A stretch of 64,000 nucleotides of DNA from an uncultured Alphaproteobacteria bacterium (GTDB taxonomy: Bacteria > Pseudomonadota > Alphaproteobacteria > Methylaequorales > Methylaequoraceae): assembly GCA_902579395.1 (NCBI GenBank), contig CACHGK010000001.1:209036-273035 (forward strand). Reading direction: 5' to 3'. The notes under the pieces are model-generated. The model worked only from the letters and a program-made list of their open reading frames with translations, made no database searches and was not told where the DNA came from. Positions 31,501-41,211 of the stretch are shown one piece after another (within the stretch, counting starts at the first letter, position 1; every line of letters starts with the position of its first letter). The position numbers and the translations under genes are program-made.

Positions 31501-32655
31501 TAGTTTGGAATATATGAATGGTTTGAATAATTCTATGGCCATTTTTTTAGGTATTCCACATTGGTGTAATTTAAGTTCAGGTCCAACTACGATCACAGAC
31601 CTTCCCGAATAATCAACTCTCTTTCCTAGCAAATTCTGTCTAAATCTTCCTTGCTTCCCCTTCAACATATCTGAAAGAGATTTTAGAGGTCTTTTATTTG
31701 TTCCGGTTATCACTCTTCCTCTTCTTCCATTGTCAAACAAAGCATCACAGGCTTCCTGTAACATTCTCTTTTCATTTCTAACTATTATATCTGGAGCTTT
31801 AAGTGTAAGTAATCTTTGAAGTCTATTGTTTCTATTTATTACTCTTCTATAAAGATCATTTAAATCTGAAGTGGCAAACCTTCCGCCGTCAAGAGGAACA
31901 AGTGGTCTTAACTCTGGGGGAATGACTGGTATAACATTAAGAATCATCCATTCAGGTTTTAACTTTGAACCAATAAAAGCTTCTATCAACTTCAATCTCT
32001 TGACTAGCTTTTTCTTTTTTGTCTCTGAAGATGTTGAACCTAATTCGTCCCTGACTAGCTTCTGATCATCTACAAGATTGATCTCTGATAGAAGTTTTTG
32101 AATAGCTTCTGCGCCAATCATACTTTGGAAACTATCTCCGAACTCTTCCTTAAGACTTGAATTTTCTTCATCACTTAAAATTTGAAATTTTTTAAGCGAT
32201 TTTACCATACCTGGCTCCGTAACAATAAAACTTTCAAAATAAAGAACTTTTTCAAGATCCTTCAAAGCAAGATCAAGAAGCAAACCTATTCTACTAGGTA
32301 AGGACTTAAGAAACCAAATATGAGCAACTGGAGCTGCCAAAGGTATATGACCCATTCTTTCTCTTCTAACTTTAGTCAATGTAACCTCAACACCACATTT
32401 TTCACAAATGATTCCTTTGAATTTCATTCTTTTATATTTTCCGCAAACACATTCGTAGTCTTTTATTGGACCAAAAATTCTTGCGCAAAAAAGGCCGCTT
32501 CTTTCGGGTTTAAAGGTTCGATAGTTAATTGTCTCAGGTTTCTTTATTTCACCATGAGACCATGAAACTATTTCATCAGGGCTTGCAATGGAAATTCTCA
32601 AATGATCAAAATTAACTAAACTAGGTTTTTCAATCAATTTCATTAATTCATTCAT
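28504..32655 (-). CDS. rpoC: RNA polymerase beta' subunit
   Basis: The 1383-residue beta' subunit has the N-terminal zinc ribbon ([20 protein letters not shown]), the catalytic magnesium motif [12 protein letters not shown] near residue 457, and the second Cys cluster near residue 880 ([17 protein letters not shown]). The trigger-loop region [16 protein letters not shown] is intact. It lies 10 bp after rpoB. Confidence 0.99.
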   Translation of the reverse strand: MNELMKLIEKPSLVNFDHLRISIASPDEIVSWSHGEIKKPETINYRTFKPERSGLFCARIFGPIKDYECVCGKYKRMKFKGIICEKCGVEVTLTKVRRERMGHIPLAAPVAHIWFLKSLPSRIGLLLDLALKDLEKVLYFESFIVTEPGMVKSLKKFQILSDEENSSLKEEFGDSFQSMIGAEAIQKLLSEINLVDDQKLVRDELGSTSSETKKKKLVKRLKLIEAFIGSKLKPEWMILNVIPVIPPELRPLVPLDGGRFATSDLNDLYRRVINRNNRLQRLLTLKAPDIIVRNEKRMLQEACDALFDNGRRGRVITGTNKRPLKSLSDMLKGKQGRFRQNLLGKRVDYSGRSVIVVGPELKLHQCGIPKKMAIELFKPFIYSKLEKYNLATTVKAAKKMVEKERPEVWDILAEVIREHPVLLNRAPTLHRLGIQAFEPTLIEGKAIQLHPLVCTAFNADFDGDQMAVHVPLSLESQLEARVLMMSTNNILSPANGKPIIVPSQDMILGLYYLSLKSPGGLGEGMIFSSIEELLIAIDQKNVSLHASIKCRFNTVNENFEPIAQTVSTTPGRMLLSEVLPRHPKVSFDIINKVLTKKEISNAIDLVYRHCGQKKTVIFADKLMEIGFREACKAGISFGKDDLLIPSKKSDLLEETEKKVKSYEKQYSEGLITKGEKYNKVVDAWAKCSDSVADEMMKILVPSETDKVENFNSVYMMADSGARGSAAQLKQLSGMRGLMAKPSGEIIETPIVSNFKEGLTVLEYFNSSHGARKGLADTALKTANSGYLTRRLVDVAQDSIITVPDCFTSKFITLNELVEGGEVVEPLSERVLGRTLAEDLIDKENNKVIAKSGDIVSEEHLPFIDKVGFEKIKVRSVLSCEAEFGVCAKCYGRDLARGTLVNVGEAVGVIAAQSIGEPGTQLTMRTFHIGGAAQKGTEISNIESKVKGSAKYINLKSAKDSNGNHINMSRNASLLVLDEKNKERAKHRLPFGCKINFNDGEKVKPNDIIAEWDPFTLPIIAQIDGIVKFKDLEEGMTTREIIDESTGLSSNIVMDWKQQAKNQDLVPRIEIHDKKSNSKVLVLENGSDANYELTVDSIISVNNDQNIKQGDIIARVPRESSKTKDITGGLPRVAELFEARKPKDHAIIAEVSGKIEFGKDYKMKRKISIVPDDSKFEPVEYVISKSKHLTVQEGDYVEIGDILVDGNSVPHDILRVKGVEALATYLTKEVQDVYRLQGVKINDKHIEVIVRQMMQKVEVTDAGETTLLAGEQVSRKEFNEQNAKAEKENRKIAKGHQILLGITKASLQTDSFVSAASFQETTRVLTEASVSGKVDSLMGLKENVIVGRLVPCGTGSFMSQVKLEANKKDKELLSKATESGEQSS

Positions 32656-32665
32656 TCTTTACCTC

Positions 32666-35600
32666 CTAGTTAACATTTCTTTCTAAAAGTTCAACATTTA
32701 AACCCAGTGATTTCAATTCCATAATAAGTACATTGAAAGATTCAGGAATACCAGACTCAATATTATCGTCTCCTCTTACAATTGTTTCATAAGCCTTAGT
32801 TCTTCCAGACACATCATCTGATTTTACAGTTAACATTTCTTGCAGTGTATACGAGGCACCATAGGCTTCGAGTGCCCAAACCTCCATTTCACCAAACCTT
32901 TGTCCACCAAATTGCGCTTTCCCCCCTAATGGCTGTTGTGTCACCAAACTATAAGGACCTATTGATCTAGCATGAATCTTATCGTCAACCAAATGATTTA
33001 GTTTCAACATATAAATCTGTCCAACTGTAATGTGCCTATCAAAATAGTTTCCAGTTCTTCCGTCAATTAACTTCTTCTGTCCACTTGTTGAACTTGAAGC
33101 CATATTAAAAAATTCGTTAATATCAAACTCTTTGGCTCCGTCAAAAACAGGGGTAGCAAAAGGAACTCCATTTTTCAACTGTACTGCCCTACTAATTATT
33201 TCATCATCTTTCAAATCAGAAATTCTTTGATTATAAATTTTTTCCCCATAAACGTTTTTAAATAGTTTCCTTATCTTATCTATATTACTTTTATCACTCT
33301 GTGAATTTATTGCTAAGTCATAAAACTTTTTCCCCAAATCTACTGATGCTGCACCTAAATGAGTTTCTAAAATTTGTCCCACGTTCATTCTTGATGGAAC
33401 ACCTAGAGGGTTTAAAACTATGTCAACAGGGGTTCCATCTTCCATGTATGGCATATCTTCAACTGGAATAATTCTAGAAATAACTCCTTTATTACCGTGT
33501 CTGCCCGCCATTTTGTCTCCAGGAGCCAATTGTCTTTTGACAGCAACAAAAACCTTAACTAACTTCATAACCCCTGGCATTAATTCGTCTCCAGATTGAA
33601 CTTTATCAACTTTTGATTGAAAAGTTTTATTCAACAAGTCCAAACTGTTTTTGAAGGCCTCGTTTAAAGCTTCGATTTTTTTCATAGCAGAATCAGATTT
33701 TACCACTACATTTTTCAGATTTGATAAATTTTCAAGATCTAATACATCTTTTGAAAGCTTAGTAATTTTTTGCTTTTTTTCAAAACCACTAACATATTCT
33801 TGATTTAGCAACAATGCCTTTAGGTTTTTTTCAAAGCTTGATTCAAGGATAAACTTTTCATCTTCCATATCAATATGTAATTGCTCAATCTGCATTCTTT
33901 CATTTGATAAAGATCTTTCATCTTTATCTATACCTCTTCGCGAAAAAACCCTTACTTCGACAATAGTTCCCGTAACACCTGGTGGAAGTCTTAATGAGGT
34001 ATCTTTAACATCAGCAGCCTTTTCCCCAAAAATTGCCCTCAATAATTTCTCTTCTGGTGTCATTGGAGATTCACCTTTTGGAGTAACTTTTCCAACCAAA
34101 ATATCTCCGGGGTTTACTTTTGCGCCAATATGAACAATTCCTGCTTCATCAAGGTTTGTAAGAGATTCTTCACCAATATTAGGTATATCTCTTGTAATCT
34201 CTTCCTGACCTAATTTTGTGTCTCTTGCTAACACTTCAAACTCTTGAATGTGAATTGATGTAAAAACATCATCAACAACGAGCTTTTCAGATATCAGAAT
34301 TGAATCCTCATAGTTATATCCGTTCCATGGCATAAAGGCTACAGTAACGTTCTTTCCAAGTGCGAGTTCGCCAATTTTCGATGCAGGTCCGTCGGCAATT
34401 ATATCTCCCTTTTCGACAAAATCACCCTCCCTTACAAGTGGAGTTTGATTTATGCATGTGTCTTGATTTGACCTTTGAAACTTGCTTAGTCTATATATAT
34501 CGACACCGGTATCGTTAGCCCCTTTTTGTACAGCACTAATCACAATTCTTGACGAATCTACTTGATTAACGTACCCAGACCTTTTAGCGACCACTACAAC
34601 ACCAGAATCCCTCGCAACTACTGACTCCATCCCAGTACCAACATAAGGTGATTGACTTTTTAAAAGAGGCACAGCCTGCCTCATCATATTTGAACCCATA
34701 AGTGCTCTGTTTGCGTCATCGTTTTCAAGAAAAGGTATAAGTGCAGCCGCAACAGAAACTAACTGTTTAGGAGATACATCAATATAATCTACATCTTTGG
34801 GATCTAGCATCAAAAAATCTCCACTTTTTCTGCACGAAATCAAAGATCTCTCGAAAAACCCATTACTTTTGAGTGGTTCATTTGCCTGAGCAATTGCATA
34901 TTTTTCTTCTTCCATAGCTGATAGATATACAATTTCTGAAGTTACTTTTGATTTCTCGACTTTCCTGTAAGGAGTTTCAATAAAACCGTAACTATTTACT
35001 TTAGAATATGTAGCAAGTGAGTTGATTAATCCGATATTTGGGCCTTCAGGAGTTTCAATTGGACAAATTCTTCCATAATGAGAGGGGTGTACATCTCTTA
35101 CCTCAAAACCAGCTCTTTCCCTAGATAGTCCTCCTGGACCAAGCGCAGAGAGTCTCCTTTTGTGAGTTATTTCGGAAAGTGGGTTTGTTTGATCCATAAA
35201 TTGTGACAGTTGACTTTGTCCAAAGAATTCTCTAATTGCTGCTGATGCAGGCTTAGGATTTACAAGGTCGTTTGGCATAACAGTTTCAATGTCTGGGGCA
35301 TTCGTCATTCTCTCTTTTATAGCTCTTTCCATTCTAATCACACCCAATGTATATTGATTTTCGAGAAGCTCTCCAACTGACCGCACTCGTCTATTACCTA
35401 AATGGTCAATATCATCTATATGACCATTGCCGTCTTTAAGACCAGCCAAATAATTTATTATTTGAATTATATCGTTGTTTTCAAGAACTCTAACATCCAG
35501 ATCGGTATCAAGATTTAATCTGGAATTAATTTTTAGTCTTCCTACGGGAGACAAATCATACCGTTCTCTATCAAAAAACAGACTTCTAAATAATTTATCA

Positions 35601-36841
35601 GCTGCTTCCACTGTTGGTGGTTCACCTGGACGAAGAATTTTATAGATTTCTGTTATGGCATCATTTCTATTTTTGTTCTTGTCTGCGAAAAATGTATCCC
35701 GAATATATGAGCCTTGTTGATTTGAATTAATATTAAGTATGACAATTTCATCAATGTTCTTGTCAGAAAGATGATTTATGACGTTGTCATCTATCTCTTC
35801 TCCAGCCTCAAAATAAATTATGCCAGTTTCTGAATCGAAGATGTCAGCTCCCAAAAAACTACCTTTTAAGTTTTCATTATCAAGAAATAACTTCTTTACA
35901 GAATCTTCTGCTAACTTTTTTTCTAGCAAAATATTAAATTTATCTCCAGCCGATGCATAGGTTTTTCCTGTTTCTGACGATACAAGGTCAGATTCTATTT
36001 TAACACCAATAAAGTCATTCTTATCATATTCAACTTCCCAACCGTCTTTTTTTCTTGTTACTACTCTTGATTTATAAAAATATGAAAACAACTCTTCATG
36101 AATCATTCCATTAATCTTTGTATAATCAATATCTTTCCCTTCTTTGAAACATTTCTTTCTATATTCAGACGATTTTTTATCATCCAGTGCAAGCAACAAA
36201 GACGAAGCTAATAACTTACGTCTTTTATCTATTCTTACATACAAAAGATCTTTTGGATCAAATTCGAAATCAATCCAAGAACCATTATAAGGGATAAGTC
36301 TTGAGGCAAACAGGAATTTTCCTGTTGAATGACTTTTTCCTTTATCATGATCAAAAAAAACGCCTGGAGAACGATGCATTTGGGATACAACTACTCTAGT
36401 CGTACCATTAAAAACGAATGTACCTCTTGAGGTCATTAAAGGCATATCACCAAGATAAACGTCTTGTTCTTTAATGTCTTTAACAGAAGAAACGCCTGTT
36501 TCTTCATCAATCTCTCTTATAATTAAGTTTAGTGTTACTTTTAGTAAAGATCCATATGTACCACCTCTTTGAATGCATTCTTCAACATCATATTTGGGAT
36601 CCTCAAGCTCATATTTTACAAATCTCAATTCTGCTACACCGGAGAAGTCAGTTATGGGGAATACTTTATTGAATACTGCTTGCAATCCAATATCTTCTCT
36701 ATCTTCAGGCTTAATATCTTTTTGTAGAAAAAGATCGTATGAGTTTTTTTGAATTTCAAGAAGATTTGGCATTTCCACCAAATCAGGTATTTGGCCAAAG
36801 CTTTTTCTAATATTATGTTTGTCAGTGAAGGATTTTTTCAT
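32666..36841 (-). CDS. rpoB: RNA polymerase beta subunit
   Basis: The 1391-residue beta subunit has the rifampicin-binding region near residues 540-610: [28 protein letters not shown]. The Asp, His and Ser most often changed in resistant mutants are all the sensitive type. Near the C-terminus are [12 protein letters not shown] and [20 protein letters not shown]. It lies 7 bp after rplL, the usual rplJL-rpoBC order. Confidence 0.99.
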   Translation of the reverse strand: MKKSFTDKHNIRKSFGQIPDLVEMPNLLEIQKNSYDLFLQKDIKPEDREDIGLQAVFNKVFPITDFSGVAELRFVKYELEDPKYDVEECIQRGGTYGSLLKVTLNLIIREIDEETGVSSVKDIKEQDVYLGDMPLMTSRGTFVFNGTTRVVVSQMHRSPGVFFDHDKGKSHSTGKFLFASRLIPYNGSWIDFEFDPKDLLYVRIDKRRKLLASSLLLALDDKKSSEYRKKCFKEGKDIDYTKINGMIHEELFSYFYKSRVVTRKKDGWEVEYDKNDFIGVKIESDLVSSETGKTYASAGDKFNILLEKKLAEDSVKKLFLDNENLKGSFLGADIFDSETGIIYFEAGEEIDDNVINHLSDKNIDEIVILNINSNQQGSYIRDTFFADKNKNRNDAITEIYKILRPGEPPTVEAADKLFRSLFFDRERYDLSPVGRLKINSRLNLDTDLDVRVLENNDIIQIINYLAGLKDGNGHIDDIDHLGNRRVRSVGELLENQYTLGVIRMERAIKERMTNAPDIETVMPNDLVNPKPASAAIREFFGQSQLSQFMDQTNPLSEITHKRRLSALGPGGLSRERAGFEVRDVHPSHYGRICPIETPEGPNIGLINSLATYSKVNSYGFIETPYRKVEKSKVTSEIVYLSAMEEEKYAIAQANEPLKSNGFFERSLISCRKSGDFLMLDPKDVDYIDVSPKQLVSVAAALIPFLENDDANRALMGSNMMRQAVPLLKSQSPYVGTGMESVVARDSGVVVVAKRSGYVNQVDSSRIVISAVQKGANDTGVDIYRLSKFQRSNQDTCINQTPLVREGDFVEKGDIIADGPASKIGELALGKNVTVAFMPWNGYNYEDSILISEKLVVDDVFTSIHIQEFEVLARDTKLGQEEITRDIPNIGEESLTNLDEAGIVHIGAKVNPGDILVGKVTPKGESPMTPEEKLLRAIFGEKAADVKDTSLRLPPGVTGTIVEVRVFSRRGIDKDERSLSNERMQIEQLHIDMEDEKFILESSFEKNLKALLLNQEYVSGFEKKQKITKLSKDVLDLENLSNLKNVVVKSDSAMKKIEALNEAFKNSLDLLNKTFQSKVDKVQSGDELMPGVMKLVKVFVAVKRQLAPGDKMAGRHGNKGVISRIIPVEDMPYMEDGTPVDIVLNPLGVPSRMNVGQILETHLGAASVDLGKKFYDLAINSQSDKSNIDKIRKLFKNVYGEKIYNQRISDLKDDEIISRAVQLKNGVPFATPVFDGAKEFDINEFFNMASSSTSGQKKLIDGRTGNYFDRHITVGQIYMLKLNHLVDDKIHARSIGPYSLVTQQPLGGKAQFGGQRFGEMEVWALEAYGASYTLQEMLTVKSDDVSGRTKAYETIVRGDDNIESGIPESFNVLIMELKSLGLNVELLERNVN

Positions 36842-36848
36842 AATGATG

Positions 36849-37226
36849 CTACTTAAGTTCTACAGTTGCCCCAGCTTCCTCAAGCTGTTTCTTGAACTTT
36901 TCAGCATCTTCCTTATTAACACCATCTTTTAGTTTGGATGGTGTTCCTTCAACTAAATCTTTGGCTTCCTTTAACCCAAGTCCAGTTATGGTTCTCACTT
37001 CTTTAATAACATTGATTTTTTTGTCGCCAGCTGCAGCTAAATGAATTTCAAATTCAGTTTTTTCTTCACCAGCTGCCTCAGCTGGAGCTCCAGCTGCTGG
37101 TGCTGCAACAGCTACGGGTGCTGCTGCAGATACACCCCATTTTTCCTCTAAAAGTTTCGTTAGTTCAGAAGCTTCCAGAACTGTTAAGGTTGACAAATCA
37201 TCAGCAATTTTTTGTATATCAGCCAT
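36849..37226 (-). CDS. rplL: 50S ribosomal protein L7/L12
   Basis: The 125-residue stalk protein has an N-terminal dimer domain, an Ala/Pro-rich hinge ([12 protein letters not shown]) and the C-terminal factor-binding domain with [20 protein letters not shown]-like sequence ([20 protein letters not shown]). It forms the mobile stalk with L10. It lies 21 bp after rplJ. Confidence 0.98.
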   Translation of the reverse strand: MADIQKIADDLSTLTVLEASELTKLLEEKWGVSAAAPVAVAAPAAGAPAEAAGEEKTEFEIHLAAAGDKKINVIKEVRTITGLGLKEAKDLVEGTPSKLKDGVNKEDAEKFKKQLEEAGATVELK

Positions 37227-37247
37227 ATTTTTACTCCTTTAAATTAA

Positions 37248-37763
37248 TTAATTATTATTTTCAAACTTATTTTTTATTACTCTAACTAGGTTAGATTGAT
37301 TGGAAGATAACACTGAAACAATGTTTGATTGAGTTGAAACAATCAAGCCAACGATTTTAGCTCTAACTTCATCCATTGAAGGAAGAGACGCAAGTTGCTT
37401 TATATCATCCACACTTAATTCCTGATCTCCCATTACTCCACCAAGAATTTTTAATTTTTCATTATCTTTAGCAAACTTAACCACAACTTTTGAAGTGGAT
37501 ACAGGATCATTAGAGTATGCTACAGATGTTGGTCCAGTGAATAATTTTTCAACAATCTTAAAGTTAGTATCTTGAATTGCTCTTTTAATTAAGGTGTTTT
37601 TGGCTACTCTAAAATTAGAATCACTGTTAGTCTTAATTTCATCACGCAAAGACGAAATCTCTGAAACATTCAAACCCTTGTAATCAGCGATCAGAAGAAA
37701 CTCTGATGTCTTCAAGGCTGAATTCATTTGTTCAACATATTCTTTTTTTTCGGCTTTCTGCAC
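37248..37763 (-). CDS. rplJ: 50S ribosomal protein L10
   Basis: The 171-residue L10 anchors the L7/L12 stalk. Family features are ADYKGLNVSEISSLRDEI and FRVAKNTLIKRAI. The start codon is GTG at 37763, with AGGAG about 10 bp upstream; no ATG nearby fits the family N-terminus better. A leader resembling the L10 autoregulatory RNA lies directly upstream. Confidence 0.96.
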   Translation of the reverse strand: MQKAEKKEYVEQMNSALKTSEFLLIADYKGLNVSEISSLRDEIKTNSDSNFRVAKNTLIKRAIQDTNFKIVEKLFTGPTSVAYSNDPVSTSKVVVKFAKDNEKLKILGGVMGDQELSVDDIKQLASLPSMDEVRAKIVGLIVSTQSNIVSVLSSNQSNLVRVIKNKFENNN

Positions 37764-37798
37764 CTATTTAAATCTCCTAAAACTGCCTGAGTAAAACT

Positions 37799-37851
37799 AT
37801 AGACTTTACCCATCTATTCAGGATTTACGGTAAAAACCACCTGAAGTCTAT
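37799..37851 (-). promoter_or_regulatory. L10-type leader RNA of rplJL
   Basis: Between rplA and rplJ the transcript contains an 8-bp stem ATAGACTT / AAGTCTAT (37844-37851 with 37799-37806) enclosing a CAGG/CCTG stem with unpaired purines. This resembles the L10 leader that L10-L7/L12 binds to repress rplJ translation. The match is by eye; no covariance model was run. Confidence 0.6.
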
Positions 37852-37871
37852 GACAGAATAAAAATTATTAA

Positions 37872-38561
37872 TTACATAACACTTGTTGGATCAACTTGCA
37901 ACCCCGGACCCATTGTTGAGTTAATAAAAAATTTTTTTATAAATACACCCTTTGACGATTCTGGTTTTTTTTTCTTTAATTCTTCAATTAAAAAAGAAAT
38001 ATTTTTCTTCAACTCTTCATTTGAAAAGCTTGTTTTTCCAACTGAAACATGAATTATTCCTGACTTATCTGTTTTATACTCAAGTTGTCCAGACTTAACC
38101 TTTTTAATTGCCTCGATAACGTTATTGGTAACAGTGCCAAGCTTTGGGTTTGGCATTAAACCTTTTGGTCCAAGGACCTGGCCCAATGTACTAACTTTTG
38201 GCATCATTTTTTGGGTAGATATACATTTATCAAAATTCAATTCACCCTTTTTAACTGTTTCAATTAATTCATCACCTCCAACAATATCTGCACCAGCATT
38301 TTTTGCTTTCTCGATATCATCTCCATCGGCGAAAACTGCAACTTTTACTTTTTTTGCTGGCATCTTTGGTAAACTTAAAACACCTCTAACTTGCTGGTCG
38401 GATTTCTTTGCATCAATGCCTAAAATTATGGAAATATCAAGAGACTCATCAAATTTTTTTGAGGAATATTTTTTTGAAATATCTATAGCCTCCTCTAATT
38501 TATGAGTGTCTTTATCCTTAAGTTCTTCAAAAATTTTTTTTCCCTTTTTAGTTTTTTTCAT
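37872..38561 (-). CDS. rplA: 50S ribosomal protein L1
   Basis: The 229-residue L1 has the family segments [41 protein letters not shown] and [18 protein letters not shown]. It forms the L1 stalk and binds its own mRNA in other bacteria. It overlaps rplK by 4 bp. Confidence 0.98.
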   Translation of the reverse strand: MKKTKKGKKIFEELKDKDTHKLEEAIDISKKYSSKKFDESLDISIILGIDAKKSDQQVRGVLSLPKMPAKKVKVAVFADGDDIEKAKNAGADIVGGDELIETVKKGELNFDKCISTQKMMPKVSTLGQVLGPKGLMPNPKLGTVTNNVIEAIKKVKSGQLEYKTDKSGIIHVSVGKTSFSNEELKKNISFLIEELKKKKPESSKGVFIKKFFINSTMGPGLQVDPTSVM

Positions 38562-38986
38562 TTTTCCACTTTTATTCCCATTGACCTAGCCGTTCCCGCA
38601 ACCATTTTTTCGGCAGACTCAGGATTTTTTGTGTTAAGATCATTCATTTTGTCTTCTGCGATCTTTTTTATATCGTTTTTTGAAATAGATGCAATAACTT
38701 CTTTACCTGGTGTTTGAGAAGCCTTTTTGAGTTTGAGTGCTTTCTTAATAAAATATGACACTGGAGGTGATTTAGTTTCAAAAACAAAACTCTTATCTTG
38801 AAATACAGTTATTACTACTGGGATTGGCATTCCTTGTTCAAGTTTTTGTGTAGCCGCATTGAAAGACTTACAAAACTCCATTATGTTTACCCCTTTTTGT
38901 CCAAGTGCTGGACCTACTGGGGGGGATGGGTTTGCTTGACCTGATGGAATTTGCAGTTTTATATATCCGTCTATTTTTTTTGCCAT
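38558..38986 (-). CDS. rplK: 50S ribosomal protein L11
   Basis: The 142-residue L11 has [21 protein letters not shown], then [11 protein letters not shown], and the C-terminal rRNA-binding part ending [12 protein letters not shown]. It forms the factor-binding centre with 23S rRNA and is needed for RelA activation. It lies 16 bp after nusG. Confidence 0.98.
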   Translation of the reverse strand: MAKKIDGYIKLQIPSGQANPSPPVGPALGQKGVNIMEFCKSFNAATQKLEQGMPIPVVITVFQDKSFVFETKSPPVSYFIKKALKLKKASQTPGKEVIASISKNDIKKIAEDKMNDLNTKNPESAEKMVAGTARSMGIKVEK

Positions 38987-39002
38987 TTTTTTCTCCTATA
39001 TA

Positions 39003-39533
39003 TCATATTTTTTCAACCTGAGAATAATCCAAATTCACTGGAGTTGACCTACCAAAAATTGAAACACTAACTTTTAACCTTGCTTTTTCTTCATCAACTT
39101 CCTCAACCATTCCATTAAAGGAGGAAAAAGGTCCATCTGATACCCTAACCTGTTCACCAATTTCAAAACTTACTGATGGTTTAGGTTTTTCTAAACCGTC
39201 TTTCATTTGATTTAAAATAGAATCTATTTCACTTTGCGAGACTGGTATTGGCTCACCTTTCTTTCCCCCAAGAAAACCATATACTTTTGGGAGGTGTCTC
39301 ACTATGTGCCAAATCTCATCATCCATAATCATTTGTATTAGCATGTAACCAGGAAAGAATTTTCTCTCTGAACTGACTTTTTTTCCTTTCTTCATTTCTA
39401 TAACTTCTTCAGAAGGTATCAAAATCTTGGTAATATTCTCTGAAAGTCCCTTTTTTTCAACCTGAGCAAGCAACTCTCTCTCTATTTTCTTTTCATTACC
39501 TGAATAAACTTGTAGTATGTACCATTGAGTCAT
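39003..39533 (-). CDS. nusG: Transcription antitermination factor NusG
   Basis: The 176-residue NusG starts MTQWYILQVYSGNEKKIERE (NGN domain, binds RNA polymerase) and has FFPGYMLIQM; the C-terminal KOW domain has RVSDGPFSSFNGMVEEVDEE and couples to S10 or Rho. It lies 5 bp after secE. Confidence 0.98.
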   Translation of the reverse strand: MTQWYILQVYSGNEKKIERELLAQVEKKGLSENITKILIPSEEVIEMKKGKKVSSERKFFPGYMLIQMIMDDEIWHIVRHLPKVYGFLGGKKGEPIPVSQSEIDSILNQMKDGLEKPKPSVSFEIGEQVRVSDGPFSSFNGMVEEVDEEKARLKVSVSIFGRSTPVNLDYSQVEKI

Positions 39534-39538
39534 TTGCT

Positions 39539-39724
39539 TTAAAATAAGATAAATTCAACTAAAAATGAAATAATTTTATCGATCAACAAAAAAAATACTG
39601 AGGAAATCAAAACAAAGATAAAGACCATTATGGTGGTGGTTATTACTTCAGGTTTTGTTGGCCAGGTAATTTTCATTGCCTCCTGCTTAACTTCTTTATA
39701 TAGGGTGATAATTTTTTGCATCAT
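39539..39724 (-). CDS. secE: Protein translocase subunit SecE
   Basis: This 61-residue single-span protein has the conserved amphipathic part VKQEAMKITWPTKPEVITTT followed by one hydrophobic helix. It is the short form usual outside the gammaproteobacteria and clamps SecY. It lies upstream of nusG as usual, but the gene on its other side is an inverted sirtuin gene instead of tRNA-Trp. Confidence 0.95.
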   Translation of the reverse strand: MMQKIITLYKEVKQEAMKITWPTKPEVITTTIMVFIFVLISSVFFLLIDKIISFLVEFILF

Positions 39725-39753
39725 ATTAATTTTTAGATTTTTTTGATATTGTT

Positions 39754-39783
39754 AACATAAACAAAAAGAAAATCAAATAGCAA
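39754..39783 (-). promoter_or_regulatory. Promoter candidate for secE-nusG
   Basis: On the minus strand TTGCTA (39778-39783) and TATGTT (39754-39759) are 18 bp apart, about 30 bp upstream of secE. The region is shared with the divergent sirtuin gene. Confidence 0.4.
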
Positions 39784-39793
39784 ATTAATTCCA

Positions 39794-40516
39794 ATGTGCA
39801 TTCTAAATAAAAACATTTTTATTTTAACTGGAGCAGGTATTTCCAAAGAAAGTGGTATTGAAACTTTTAGGGAAAAAGATGGCCTTTGGGATAATTATAA
39901 AATTGAGGATGTTTGCACTGTTGAAGCTTTTAACAAAGATCCAGATTATGTAAATAATTTCTATAACGAAAGAAAGAGAAAATTACAAAATCCAAAAATA
40001 TCTCCTAATAATGCCCATATATCTTTGGCTAAATTAGAAGCAAACTGTAAACGGAATTTTTTGCTTGTCACGCAAAATATTGATAACCTCCATGAGAGAG
40101 CGGGATCAAAAAAAATATTACACATGCATGGTTCTTTGGAAAAAATTTATTGTATGTATTGCAAACACAGTGAAATCTTTAACTTTGAATTATCTTCAAA
40201 ATATGTTTGTAAGAATTGTAAAAACGTAGGTATGGTCAGAATCGATGTTGTTTGGTTTGGTGAACAACCCAAATATTTAGATAAAATATATAGTTTTTTA
40301 GAAAATACAGAAGTCTTTATCTCAATTGGAACATCAAATAATGTTTATCCTGCGGCTGGTTTCATAGACTTTCTTCTTCAAACAGGTAAAAAAATAATCT
40401 TTTATGAATTCAATATTGAAACTACCAATAAATCTTCACTTTTTGATAAGAATTTTATAGGTCCTGCTAGTAAAACGGTTCCTGGATTTGTTGATAGAAT
40501 AATCAAATCTAAGTAA
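39794..40516 (+). CDS. cobB: Sirtuin (NAD-dependent protein deacylase, CobB type)
   Basis: The 240-residue Sir2 protein removes acyl groups from lysine using NAD. Visible motifs: GAGISKESGIETFR (residues 13-26), TQNIDNLHERAGS (93-105), catalytic His112 in HMHGS, and four zinc Cys (120, 123, 139, 142). Tyr57 and Arg60 form a YxxR motif, known in SIRT5 and E. coli CobB for removing acidic acyl groups such as succinyl. It is a single plus-strand gene squeezed between secE and tRNA-Trp, both on the minus strand; its stop codon directly precedes the tRNA-Trp 3' end. Confidence 0.93.
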   Translation: MCILNKNIFILTGAGISKESGIETFREKDGLWDNYKIEDVCTVEAFNKDPDYVNNFYNERKRKLQNPKISPNNAHISLAKLEANCKRNFLLVTQNIDNLHERAGSKKILHMHGSLEKIYCMYCKHSEIFNFELSSKYVCKNCKNVGMVRIDVVWFGEQPKYLDKIYSFLENTEVFISIGTSNNVYPAAGFIDFLLQTGKKIIFYEFNIETTNKSSLFDKNFIGPASKTVPGFVDRIIKSK

Positions 40517-40592
40517 TGGCAGGGGCGGAGAGACTCGAACTCACGACCTACGGTTTTGGAGACCGTCGCTCTACCAACTGAGCTACACCCCT
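40517..40592 (-). tRNA. tRNA-Trp (CCA)
   Basis: Minus strand, 76 nt with encoded CCA. The acceptor stem is AGGGGTG with CGCCCCT, the D-arm AGCTCAGTTGGTAGAGC, and the anticodon stem ACGGT/ACCGT encloses loop CTCCAAA, giving CCA. Discriminator G. It is normally next to secE; here the sirtuin gene lies between. Confidence 0.97.
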
Positions 40593-40598
40593 AATTAA

Positions 40599-40672
40599 TG
40601 GAGCGGGTGAAGGGAATCGAACCCTCGTAACCAGCTTGGAAGGCTGGGGCTTTACCACTAAGCTACACCCGC
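40599..40672 (-). tRNA. tRNA-Gly (TCC)
   Basis: Minus strand, 74 nt with encoded CCA. The acceptor stem is GCGGGTG with CACCCGC, and the anticodon stem CCAGC/GCTGG encloses loop CTTCCAA, giving TCC. It lies 6 bp upstream of tRNA-Trp and is probably co-transcribed. A run of 15 A (40673-40687) lies directly at its 5' side. Confidence 0.97.
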
Positions 40673-40694
40673 AAAAAAAAAAAAAAATTTTCAC

Positions 40695-40700
40695 TATAAT
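40695..40700 (+). promoter_or_regulatory. -10 element candidate for the ArsC-like gene
   Basis: A perfect TATAAT lies about 30 bp before the ATG at 40731. No -35 is evident: the expected position falls in the A-run. It supports the ATG over the in-frame GTG at 40701, which would be at the -10 itself. Confidence 0.45.
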
Positions 40701-40730
40701 GTGATAAACTTAAAACAAATACAACAACTA

Positions 40731-41057
40731 ATGACATTTACGCTTTTACATAATAAAAATTGCTCAAAATCTAGAAGCTGTGTTGAAATTTTAAATCAAA
40801 ATAACATTAAATTTGAAATAAGAGAATACATGAAAAAACCTTTATCACTCTCCGAAATAAAAAAATTAATATCAAAGTTTGATGGAAATAAATTTGATTT
40901 ACTACGCTCGGGGGGTGAAAAACTTGATAATAAAAGGTTTGAAGAATTCCTTTTTAAAAATCAAACCAATCTTCAGAGACCAATCTTTTTCAATGGATCA
41001 AAATATTTTGTTTGCAGGCCACCCAATAAAATTCTAGACTTAATTAGACATGACTGA
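40731..41057 (+). CDS. ArsC/Spx-family thioredoxin-fold protein (arsenate reductase-like)
   Basis: The 108-residue protein has the ArsC-type redox site HNKNCSKSR with Cys11 and the C-terminal LQRPIFFNG...CRPP segment typical of glutaredoxin-coupled arsenate reductases. Many chromosomal members of this family have no proven arsenate activity, and there are no other ars genes nearby, so the substrate is open. Start at ATG 40731; a longer frame from GTG 40701 overlaps the -10. It lies alone on the plus strand between tRNA-Gly and tRNA-Tyr, ending 1 bp before the tRNA-Tyr 3' end. Confidence 0.82.
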   Translation: MTFTLLHNKNCSKSRSCVEILNQNNIKFEIREYMKKPLSLSEIKKLISKFDGNKFDLLRSGGEKLDNKRFEEFLFKNQTNLQRPIFFNGSKYFVCRPPNKILDLIRHD

Positions 41058-41058
41058 A

Positions 41059-41144
41059 TGGTGGAGGGAGTAGGATTTGAACCTACGTAGGCTTACGCCG
41101 TCAGATTTACAGTCTGATGTATTTGACCACTCTACCATCCCTCC
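41059..41144 (-). tRNA. tRNA-Tyr (GTA)
   Basis: Minus strand, 86 nt with encoded CCA. The acceptor stem is GGAGGGA with TCCCTCC, the anticodon stem TCAGA/TCTGA encloses loop CTGTAAA, giving GTA, and there is a long variable arm as expected for bacterial Tyr. T-loop TTCAAAT. Confidence 0.97.
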
Positions 41145-41153
41145 TTTAAAGAA

Positions 41154-41183
41154 TGTATACTTTGCAATTCTATAATTTGTAAA
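41154..41183 (-). promoter_or_regulatory. Promoter candidate for tRNA-Tyr
   Basis: On the minus strand TTTACA (41178-41183) and TATACA (41154-41159) are 18 bp apart, about 10 bp upstream of the tRNA 5' end. The same 67 bp must also hold the divergent rlmB promoter. Confidence 0.4.
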
Positions 41184-41211
41184 GTAAAAAATAAATTTAT
41201 AAGATATAAAA

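Noticed and set aside
40673-40687. Run of 15 A as a phase-variable tract
   Set aside because: It is outside any coding frame and only borders tRNA-Gly; phase variation is not supported, though it may be unstable.
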